Origin: Methanomassiliicoccales archaeon | GTDB taxonomy: Archaea > Thermoplasmatota > Thermoplasmata > SG8-5 | Assembly (NCBI GenBank): GCA_030636255.1 | Contig: DAOVXH010000117.1 | Span: 1 to 6,004 of the forward strand | Length of the DNA: 6,004 bases | Reading direction: 5' to 3' | Shown: positions 1-4,923 of the stretch, piece after piece | Numbering within the stretch: position 1 is the stretch's first letter | Layout of the letters: each line of letters starts with the position of its first letter | Made by a program: the position numbers and the translations under genes | The notes under the pieces: model-generated | Told to the model about the DNA's origin: nothing | The model's input: only the letters and a program-made list of their open reading frames with translations | Databases searched by the model: none

Positions 1-63
1 GAATCAGGACCGGAAGAGATTGTCCAGGGCGATGAACCAGCCGAAAAGGTAGTTGAAGAATGA
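1..63 (+). CDS. 3' end of an upstream gene, acidic C-terminal tail (partial)
   Basis: The first reading frame is open from base 1 to a TGA at 61-63 and encodes 20 residues ending in AEKVVEE. Eight of the 20 are Glu or Asp, so this looks like a disordered acidic tail. The stop overlaps the Hel308 start as ATGA (60-63), an arrangement typical of co-transcribed and translationally coupled genes. That overlap is the main reason to take the frame as real. The tail carries no family signature, so the product cannot be named from this window. Confidence 0.7.
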   Translation, partial: ESGPEEIVQGDEPAEKVVEE

Positions 64-2195
64 AGTTAGCCGATGTTGATATGGACAAGAAAATTATTGA
101 CATCATATCCAGCAAGGGAATTGAGGAACTCTACCCTCCACAGGCCGAAGCACTGGAACATGTTTTGGCTGGAAAAAGTACAGTTATTGCAGTACCAACA
201 GCCAGCGGCAAATCACTGATTGCATATCTGGGGATTTTAAAGAAGGTTCTTGAAGGCAAAAAGGCATTATATATTGTCCCACTCAGGGCACTGGCCACTG
301 AAAAGTATGATGAACTGAAAGAGTTTGAATGCCTTGGATTGAAGGTTGGAAAGACTGTTGGTGACTTTGACGCACCTGAGCCTGAACTCAAAAAGCTAGA
401 TATTATTATAGCCACATCTGAAAGAGCAGATTCTCTTCTTCGCCACAGAAGTGACTGGATGTATGAGATTGAAGTTGTTGTAGCCGACGAGGTTCATCTG
501 ATTAATGATAATACCAGGGGCCCGACAATGGAGATTACCTTGGTCAAACTGAAAGAGCTGAATCCCAAAATGCAGTTCATTGCTCTATCTGCCACAATAC
601 GGAATTCCATAGAACTTGCAGACTGGCTTGAAGCAAAGCATGTGAAAAGTGACTGGCGGCCTGTTGATTTGAAAGAAGGAATCTTCCTTCAAGACAAAAT
701 ATATTTCTCAGATGGAACCAAAAAAGAAATAGACATGAAGAAAGATGAGATGGTATCCATGGTCATTGACACGGTTAATGATGGTGGCCAGATATTGATA
801 TTTGTGAACACCCGGAGATCCAGTGAGAGTGTTGCCGAGAGGGTTGGAATTGCACTTCGCAAGGAATTTGATGAGGAGCAACAAGCAGACCTTGATGTGC
901 TGGCAGAAAATCTAAGCAGCAGGGAAGAGGAGCCAACCTCAACCGGAGCCAGATTGGCAAAATGCGTTGCAGGAGCAAGTGCATTTCACAATGCCGGCCT
1001 TACAGATACCCAGCGTCGTTTCATCGAGACGAATTTCAGGGAGAGAAACATCAAATGCATTGTTGCCACACCAACATTGGCTGCCGGCATTAACCTGCCA
1101 GCCAGGCGGGTTGTGGTACGTGATACCACCCGCTTTGATTCCAATTTCGGTAATGTGAAAATTCCAGTATTGGAAATAAAGCAGATGTGCGGAAGGGCTG
1201 GCAGACCTCAATTTGACCCCTATGGCGAGGCAATCCTAATGGCCAAGAGCCGTGGAGCTAAGGCCCGATTGATGGAAGATTATATACTTGGAGAAACAGA
1301 GGCAATAAGATCCAAGCTGGGAAGTGAGCCTGCACTGCGAAGTCATATACTTGCCACAATAGCAACCGGCTATGCCCGGAACACCGAAGAACTAATGGCC
1401 TTCATTGACAAGAGCTTTTTTGCGCATCAGATGGATATCTGGACCATAGAACATCTCATTGAAAAGATGCTTGATTTTCTTGAAGATTCTGGTTTGATTG
1501 CATCGGACCATGATGATTTTCAGGCTACCCTGTTTGGTAAAAGAACATCAGACCTATACATTGACCCGCTTTCCGCAGTGATGTTAAAGGATGCCATTGA
1601 TAATTCCGAAAATGTCACTGCAAATGATTTAACCATACTCCAGGTCTGCTGCTCCACACCGGATGTTTATCAACTTTATTTGCGCAAGTCAGATTCAGAA
1701 TGGATACATGACCTGGCCCAGGCAAACAAGGATAATTTTCTCATGCCGGTACCTGATGAAGGAACCGAAGAACATGACTTTTTCCTGTCTGGATTGAAAA
1801 CAGCCAAGCTTCTCCAATCCTGGATGGACGAGTCTCCAGAAAATGACATTGTGCAGATGTTCGGCATTGGTCCCGGTGATATCCGCAACAAGGTGGATAC
1901 CGCAGAATGGATGCTGTATTCTATGAGGGAACTGGCAAGGCTCTTTGGCTCACCCCTTACAGGCACTCTCAACTCCCTGGTAATGAGGCTTAGACATGGC
2001 ATCAAGGAAGAATTACTTCCGCTGGCCAGCATTCAGGGCATTGGCCGGAAGCGTGCCAGAACCCTTTATGATGAAGGTTTCACAGGCCCTGAAAAACTAA
2101 TAGAGGCAGACCTGAAGGAACTTGAAAAATTACCAGGTATCGGAACTCAGCTGGCAGCAAATATGAAGCAGCAGGCCAGGAAAAAGAGGCAATAA
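60..2195 (+). CDS. hel308: ATP-dependent DNA helicase Hel308
   Basis: Superfamily 2 helicase of the Hel308/HELQ/PolQ group, which moves 3'-5' on single-stranded DNA and is thought to act on stalled or damaged replication forks. The 711 residues match the usual family length. Visible motifs are: Q-motif YPPQ (25-28), Walker A PTASGKS (46-52), PLRALA (74-79), TSER (119-122), DEVH (143-146), SATI (177-180), motif IV FVNTRRS (248-254), motif V ATPTLAAGINLPAR (336-349) and motif VI QMCGRAGRP (375-383). A winged-helix region follows, then the ratchet domain (helix near EWMLYSM, 616-622) and two helix-hairpin-helix turns, IQGIGRKRA (658-666) and LPGIGTQLA (691-699). The ATG at 60 gives the normal family N-terminus, with AAAGGT (45-50) as a weak ribosome site. 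All catalytic motifs are intact. The tail ends in ARKKRQ, with no obvious PCNA-binding motif. Confidence 0.97.
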   Translation: MKLADVDMDKKIIDIISSKGIEELYPPQAEALEHVLAGKSTVIAVPTASGKSLIAYLGILKKVLEGKKALYIVPLRALATEKYDELKEFECLGLKVGKTVGDFDAPEPELKKLDIIIATSERADSLLRHRSDWMYEIEVVVADEVHLINDNTRGPTMEITLVKLKELNPKMQFIALSATIRNSIELADWLEAKHVKSDWRPVDLKEGIFLQDKIYFSDGTKKEIDMKKDEMVSMVIDTVNDGGQILIFVNTRRSSESVAERVGIALRKEFDEEQQADLDVLAENLSSREEEPTSTGARLAKCVAGASAFHNAGLTDTQRRFIETNFRERNIKCIVATPTLAAGINLPARRVVVRDTTRFDSNFGNVKIPVLEIKQMCGRAGRPQFDPYGEAILMAKSRGAKARLMEDYILGETEAIRSKLGSEPALRSHILATIATGYARNTEELMAFIDKSFFAHQMDIWTIEHLIEKMLDFLEDSGLIASDHDDFQATLFGKRTSDLYIDPLSAVMLKDAIDNSENVTANDLTILQVCCSTPDVYQLYLRKSDSEWIHDLAQANKDNFLMPVPDEGTEEHDFFLSGLKTAKLLQSWMDESPENDIVQMFGIGPGDIRNKVDTAEWMLYSMRELARLFGSPLTGTLNSLVMRLRHGIKEELLPLASIQGIGRKRARTLYDEGFTGPEKLIEADLKELEKLPGIGTQLAANMKQQARKKRQ

Positions 2196-2501
2196 TCACT
2201 TTTTGTTAGCGCGCTTCTTTCTCTCTTTAGTATTGAACCCAGTTCCCCTTTCTAGGAATTGATTGTATGCCCTTATGGTATCTGTGGCTGTCTTATCATC
2301 CACATCTGTGTTCATCTTGGTATCGACGCAGAGTGTTTTCTTGCCATCAATCCATACTGTAATGTTATCCAGGGCCCCAAAATTGGAACTTAACTTATCA
2401 TTTTTCTTTTTAACATTACCAAATAATTCTTTCATGAGGTTCCCTAATCCGTCGCCCTCGATATTGTCATAATGCCCGCGTTTGATATCATACTCGTTCA
2501 T
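2196..2501 (-). CDS. Small conserved archaeal protein, DUF5611-like
   Basis: The 101-residue soluble protein starts MNEYDIKRGH and has a central WIDGKK stretch, then VDTKMNTDV and a closing YNQFLERGTGF...KERKKR. From memory this pattern fits the archaeal DUF5611 family, whose function is not known; no search was run. No catalytic motif, metal site or membrane segment is visible, and the C-terminus is strongly basic. The frame stays open to an ATG at 2597, but the extra 32 residues are Phe/Lys/Ile-rich translation of AT-rich promoter DNA. The ATG at 2501 has a GGTGG ribosome site 6 nt upstream and gives the family-like N-terminus, so it is preferred. The TGA abuts the Hel308 TAA on the other strand, so the transcripts must overlap at their 3' ends. 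Confidence 0.75.
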   Translation of the reverse strand: MNEYDIKRGHYDNIEGDGLGNLMKELFGNVKKKNDKLSSNFGALDNITVWIDGKKTLCVDTKMNTDVDDKTATDTIRAYNQFLERGTGFNTKERKKRANKK

Positions 2502-2507
2502 AGAAAT

Positions 2508-2512
2508 CCACC
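2508..2512 (-). promoter_or_regulatory. Ribosome binding site deciding the DUF5611-like start
   Basis: GGTGG on the minus strand lies 6 nt before the ATG at 2501. Two other genes in the window have the same GGTG core at similar spacing, which supports 2501 rather than 2597 as the start. Confidence 0.6.
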
Positions 2513-2553
2513 GGAAATGTAAAACCCACTTAATGAACTTTTGTATTAGGGAA

Positions 2554-2561
2554 TATTTAAA
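2554..2561 (-). promoter_or_regulatory. Archaeal TATA box for the DUF5611-like gene
   Basis: The minus strand reads TTTAAATA here, an exact match to the archaeal consensus TTTAWATA, with an A-rich BRE-like stretch before it. Transcription would start about 26 nt downstream, near 2531, leaving a leader of about 30 nt that carries the GGTGG site. The box lies inside the rejected 32-residue N-terminal extension, another argument against that extension. Confidence 0.6.
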
Positions 2562-2634
2562 TTTTTCTAGGCATTTTTTTATGAAAAAGTTAAACAACCC
2601 ATTGCTTTCTAATCAACATACTTGAATCATATAC

Positions 2635-2651
2635 CCTCTTATTAATAGAGG
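2635..2651 (+). repeat. Short inverted repeat upstream of the aminopeptidase promoter
   Basis: CCTCT (2635-2639) and AGAGG (2647-2651) are perfect inverted arms around a 7-nt AT-rich centre containing ATTAAT. It ends 13 nt before the TATA box, where an activator could bind. Arms this short can arise by chance, so an operator role is only a suggestion. Confidence 0.3.
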
Positions 2652-2664
2652 CCAGATATACTAT

Positions 2665-2672
2665 TTTATATA
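2665..2672 (+). promoter_or_regulatory. TATA box of the aminopeptidase gene
   Basis: TTTATATA matches the archaeal TATA consensus. Its centre is about 27 nt before the ATG at 2696, so transcription is predicted to begin at or within a base or two of the start codon. No GGTG or GGAGG motif precedes that ATG. Both facts point to a leaderless mRNA. Confidence 0.6.
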
Positions 2673-2695
2673 TTAGTATTGACTTATCAATAGAC

Positions 2696-3715
2696 ATGGA
2701 TGGCGCCAATCCCGGGGGGGTGGATGCGCAGTTCGACGAGATGGTCGAAGGTGCGAAGAATGCCCTCAGTACTGTTCTTTCCTTGAAGAAAGGTGAAGGC
2801 ATGCTAATTGTTATAGATGATAGCAAGGAAGAGATAGGCAGAGCCTTTGCAGAAGGCGGCAAATCCCTGGGTGCCATGACCAAGACATATTCCTTATCAA
2901 AATATCCACGTCCTATATTGGAAATTCCAACTGACCTTTCACCCCTATTAAAGGAGCATCAGGTCATAATAAACACTTTCAGTTCAAATTCAGAAGAAAC
3001 ACCTTTCAGGGTCAAACTACTATATGAAGAAATTCAGTATAAGGCCAGGGTGGGTCATGCACCAGGTATAACCACCAGCATGATGCGCGAAGGGCCAATG
3101 AAAGTCAATTATTCTGAAATTCTAGAATCTGCAGACTGTCTCATGGACAGGTTCAAGGGCGTGAAAAGCGTTCATATTACTGCACCTTCTGGAACAGACA
3201 TAACCCTTGATTTAGAAAACAGGGGTTGGCAAACCGACCTTAGAATTGACGAGGGTGACTTTGGAAACCTTCCTGCCGGAGAAGTATGGTGTGCCCCGGT
3301 GGAGAACGGTGCAAATGGCGTATTAGCAATTGACGGAAGTATTGGAGATTTGGGCCAGGTTCCAAGCCTACTCACCATGACTGTTGAAAACGGCCGTCTG
3401 GTTGGTGTGGAATGCGCTGACAAAAATTTTGTCAGGCAGGTAGAGGAACTTTCAGATATTGATGATGAGGCCAGAATAATCGGCGAGCTTGGTATCGGGC
3501 TTAACCCAGGAGCCAGAATAGTTGGCGTCATGCTGGAAGATGAAAAGGCCGGAGAAACCGCTCATATTGCCTTTGGAAATAATATGGACATGGACGGCGG
3601 CCAGAATAACTCAAAGACTCACCGTGACTATTTATTTTACAAACCAACTATAGTTGCCACATATCTGGATGGCTCCAAAAAGGACATTATGAGGGACGGA
3701 AAAGTAGTTTGTTAG
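2696..3715 (+). CDS. M29-like metallo-aminopeptidase (AmpS / aminopeptidase T group)
   Basis: Probable cytoplasmic enzyme releasing N-terminal amino acids from peptides with a two-metal centre. The 339 residues are somewhat shorter than the roughly 410 of bacterial aminopeptidase T. The C-terminal half has the expected ligand order: E196 in NLPAGEVWCAP, E264 in ELGIGLNPGAR, E283 and H290 in EDEKAGETAHIAFG, and H309 and D311 in THRDYLF. The spacing between E283 and H290 is about two residues longer than I recall for classical M29, and I cannot place the catalytic tyrosine, so this may be a divergent archaeal branch. No signal peptide or membrane helix is seen. The ATG at 2696 fits the leaderless promoter; an in-frame ATG at 2741 (Met16) would remove a Gly/Asp-rich extension encoded across a run of seven G. 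The gene ends in TAG (3713-3715), 1 nt before a hairpin. Confidence 0.8.
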   Translation: MDGANPGGVDAQFDEMVEGAKNALSTVLSLKKGEGMLIVIDDSKEEIGRAFAEGGKSLGAMTKTYSLSKYPRPILEIPTDLSPLLKEHQVIINTFSSNSEETPFRVKLLYEEIQYKARVGHAPGITTSMMREGPMKVNYSEILESADCLMDRFKGVKSVHITAPSGTDITLDLENRGWQTDLRIDEGDFGNLPAGEVWCAPVENGANGVLAIDGSIGDLGQVPSLLTMTVENGRLVGVECADKNFVRQVEELSDIDDEARIIGELGIGLNPGARIVGVMLEDEKAGETAHIAFGNNMDMDGGQNNSKTHRDYLFYKPTIVATYLDGSKKDIMRDGKVVC

Positions 3716-3716
3716 A

Positions 3717-3742
3717 GCCAGCTTATTGAAGCTGGCGATTTT
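3717..3742 (+). terminator. Hairpin after the aminopeptidase gene, terminator-like
   Basis: GCCAGCTT (3717-3724) and AAGCTGGC (3729-3736) form a perfect 8-bp stem with a 4-nt ATTG loop, beginning 1 nt after the stop codon. A T-containing stretch (GATTTTGATT) follows. Archaeal termination mainly uses T-tracts, so the hairpin may instead stabilise the 3' end or help in both directions between the two convergent genes. Confidence 0.55.
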
Positions 3743-3744
3743 GA

Positions 3745-3834
3745 TTACATTTTATGCCCGCACTTTCTACAAAATTTATCTTGAAACAATGAACCTTTGT
3801 TTCTATGTTTCAATTCCTTACGTCGTACACTCAT
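3745..3834 (-). pseudogene. Decayed or partial copy of the zinc-ribbon gene's 3' end
   Basis: On the minus strand, ATG (3834) to TAA (3745) encodes 29 residues ending DKFCRKCGHKM. The functional neighbour ends DKFCRKCGYKQ. The DNA of the shared part is identical for 23 bases, and the next bases differ mostly by transitions. Only one CxxC survives, so the peptide cannot form a complete four-cysteine zinc ribbon. The residues before it (MSVRRKELKHRNKG) do not resemble the neighbour. The simplest reading is a remnant of a tandem duplication or of an older gene end. A real 29-residue basic peptide is possible but unsupported, as no ribosome site is visible. Confidence 0.45.
3758..3780 (-). repeat. 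23-bp exact direct repeat, copy 1 (in remnant)
   Basis: Identical to 3946-3968, 188 bp apart start to start. Both copies encode DKFCRKCG on the minus strand with the same synonymous codons, which favours DNA duplication over independent conservation of the peptide. Confidence 0.9.
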
Positions 3835-3932
3835 ACTTATCAAAGCCAGAAAGCTTTGATTTATTATGCTATAAAACGAACCGTATACGACAGGACATCC
3901 CCTGTTGAAAGCAACCAACAATGTTGAAAGAA
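3781..3932. other. AT-rich spacer with several inverted repeats
   Basis: Perfect or near-perfect arms occur at TTGAAACA/TGTTTCAA (3781-3788, 3806-3813), alternatively GAAACAA/TTGTTTC (3783-3789, 3797-3803). Others are CAAAGC/GCTTTG (3841-3846, 3853-3858), CGACAGG/CCTGTTG with one G-T pair (3888-3894, 3901-3907) and CAACA/TGTTG (3916-3920, 3922-3926). The palindrome CGTATACG lies at 3882-3889, and the 9-mer TGTTGAAAG is repeated at 3903-3911 and 3922-3930. I see no convincing gene. The DNA could hold a structured non-coding RNA or simply two convergent 3' ends. Confidence 0.4.
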
Positions 3933-4784
3933 TTATTGCTTATATCCGCACTTTCTACAAAATTTATCAGTTGTATCAATTGGTTCCCCGCAGCCAGGGC
4001 ACCCAGCATCTTCCAGGTTCTCGCCACACTCCCTGCAAAACACATCATCATCTGCAATGTCACTGTCACAGCTGGGGCAGACATATATGATTTCCTCACT
4101 TTCCTGTTTTTCCTCGGCAATGAGCCCCACAGTATCAGAGCCTGCCAGTCGGTCCGCTTTGATGGCATTGCTCAGGGCGCTGGAATAATCTTCATTGTCA
4201 AAAAATTTCTTTGCCTTCTTGTAATAATCATAGGCCTCTCCGCTGCTAATCCCTTTCCTGTCCAGCAGATCCTTTGTTGTATTGAGCATGAACTTTGCCT
4301 GGACATAGTTTGTGGGCAGAGAATCCAGGTCCTTTTCCTCTCTGGGCTGCACTTTGGACAGCGGCACATCCACAGAATCGTAGATGGACTGGTTCATTGG
4401 CCTATTGTCTGCATTTGCAGTCATTGGAGCATCCTGGTTTCCGCTGGTCTGCCCTCTCTTGGCCCTGAGAAGAACAAGTTTTGCTGCCTCGCCCCTCTCT
4501 ATTGCTGAACTATAGTCTTTAGCAGACTCATCACTCCTAGCCTTCCTCAGCAGCGAGTCAGCTTCCATGGTATTAACTCCCTGATTTGCCAGTGTTCTGG
4601 AGATGCTTTCTGTGGTCAAAATAAGATTGTGGGCTCTATCGGCCATAGTTTCCACAGGTTCGCCCTTTCTTTTGAACATCTCTTTCTTCCTCCGCTTTTT
4701 TCTTAGCAAGATATAAGCCAGTTCTGCGGCAAGCACCATTCCCATTATTGTCAACAGGAGCAGAATTATCTCATCCTTGGTCAT
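3933..4784 (-). CDS. Membrane-anchored protein with duplicated helical module and double zinc ribbon
   Basis: Predicted 283-residue protein of unknown function. A hydrophobic helix (about 6-27) follows a 5-residue N-terminus and is followed by RKKRRKK (28-34), so the rest should face the cytoplasm. Two similar helical segments lie at about 52-109 and 163-214; each has a KA...DYSSA core (81-94 and 190-203), and the pairs A75/A184, K81/K190 and D90YSSA/D199YSSA all keep a constant offset of 109 residues. They resemble TPR-like helix pairs and are separated by a polar linker (110-160). The C-terminus holds two zinc ribbons: C236/C239 with C250/C253, and C262/C265 with C276/C279. The ATG at 4784 has GGTGA 4 nt upstream. 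It is convergent with the aminopeptidase gene and divergent from threonine dehydrogenase. Such architectures usually mediate protein or nucleic-acid contacts; no enzymatic motif is visible. Confidence 0.88.
   Translation of the reverse strand: MTKDEIILLLLTIMGMVLAAELAYILLRKKRRKKEMFKRKGEPVETMADRAHNLILTTESISRTLANQGVNTMEADSLLRKARSDESAKDYSSAIERGEAAKLVLLRAKRGQTSGNQDAPMTANADNRPMNQSIYDSVDVPLSKVQPREEKDLDSLPTNYVQAKFMLNTTKDLLDRKGISSGEAYDYYKKAKKFFDNEDYSSALSNAIKADRLAGSDTVGLIAEEKQESEEIIYVCPSCDSDIADDDVFCRECGENLEDAGCPGCGEPIDTTDKFCRKCGYKQ
3946..3968 (-). repeat. 23-bp exact direct repeat, copy 2 (inside the zinc-ribbon gene)
   Basis: Encodes D273 to G280 of the zinc-ribbon protein, including the last CxxC pair. 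It is the intact partner of the copy at 3758-3780. Confidence 0.9.
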
Positions 4785-4788
4785 GGTC

Positions 4789-4793
4789 TCACC
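4789..4793 (-). promoter_or_regulatory. Ribosome binding site of the zinc-ribbon gene
   Basis: GGTGA lies 4 nt before the ATG at 4784 and matches the archaeal anti-Shine-Dalgarno TCACC. It sits inside ATGGTGAGACCATGA, which also reads as a four-codon frame (M-V-R-P-stop, 4795-4781) whose TGA overlaps the true ATG. Confidence 0.6.
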
Positions 4794-4811
4794 ATCTTTC
4801 TCATAAGCGTG

Positions 4812-4829
4812 GGAGATTATTAATATTTT
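4812..4829. repeat. GGAGATTAT-type element, copy 1, in the divergent promoter region
   Basis: The bases GGAGATTATTAATATTTT match 5959-5976 at 16 of 18 positions. The core GAGATTAT (4813-4820) recurs at 4835-4842, exactly 22 bp away, about two turns of the helix. The AT-rich half may also act as the TATA box of the minus-strand zinc-ribbon gene (TATTAATA on that strand), with a start near 4797. Confidence 0.5.
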
Positions 4830-4834
4830 TGTAT

Positions 4835-4842
4835 GAGATTAT
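4835..4842. repeat. GAGATTAT direct repeat, second half-site
   Basis: Same 8-mer as 4813-4820 on the same strand; including the preceding GT and two variable bases the match is GTnnGAGATTAT. It lies just upstream of the TTTATTTA box of the dehydrogenase gene, where a regulator could act on one or both divergent promoters. Confidence 0.45.
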
Positions 4843-4846
4843 CAGC

Positions 4847-4854
4847 TTTATTTA
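4847..4854 (+). promoter_or_regulatory. Probable TATA box of threonine dehydrogenase
   Basis: TTTATTTA fits the archaeal TATA pattern with one substitution and predicts a start near 4877, giving a leader of about 46 nt that contains the GGTG ribosome site. A second T/A-rich candidate (CTTTATG, 4871-4877) would give a shorter leader. On the other strand the same bases read TAAATAAA and could equally serve the zinc-ribbon gene. Confidence 0.4.
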
Positions 4855-4914
4855 TGACAATATGCGCAAGCTTTATGTTGAACCCGTTGATACCGGACTC
4901 CCTACCCCATAAAA

Positions 4915-4918
4915 GGTG
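4915..4918 (+). promoter_or_regulatory. Ribosome binding site deciding the threonine dehydrogenase start
   Basis: GGTG lies 5 nt before the ATG at 4924. The in-frame GTG at 4918 overlaps this motif and has no ribosome site of its own, so 4924 is the better start. Confidence 0.6.
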
Positions 4919-4923
4919 TGAAA

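Noticed and set aside
2499..2597. N-terminal extension of the DUF5611-like gene from an ATG at 2597
   Set aside because: The extra residues are Phe/Lys/Ile-rich translation of AT-rich DNA containing an exact TATA box, and the ATG at 2501 has a GGTGG ribosome site and a family-like N-terminus.
3172..3531. A 119-codon minus-strand frame inside the aminopeptidase gene
   Set aside because: It lies entirely opposite the conserved metal-ligand region of the aminopeptidase and its Ser/Pro-rich product shows no domain.
3806..3816. GTTTCAATTCC, reminiscent of one end of some archaeal CRISPR repeats
   Set aside because: Only one copy is present, with no regularly spaced repeats or spacers and no cas genes.
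3726..3908. A 60-codon plus-strand frame in the spacer after the aminopeptidase gene
   Set aside because: It begins inside the terminator-like hairpin, has no ribosome site, and its middle is the antisense of the zinc-ribbon repeat.
3921..4508. A 195-codon plus-strand frame opposite the zinc-ribbon gene
   Set aside because: It is the antisense shadow of a gene with clear CxxC zinc ribbons, a ribosome site and a membrane anchor; its own product has no recognisable domain.
4918..4923. GTG start for threonine dehydrogenase at 4918
   Set aside because: The GTG overlaps the GGTG ribosome site of the ATG at 4924 and has no site of its own at a suitable distance.
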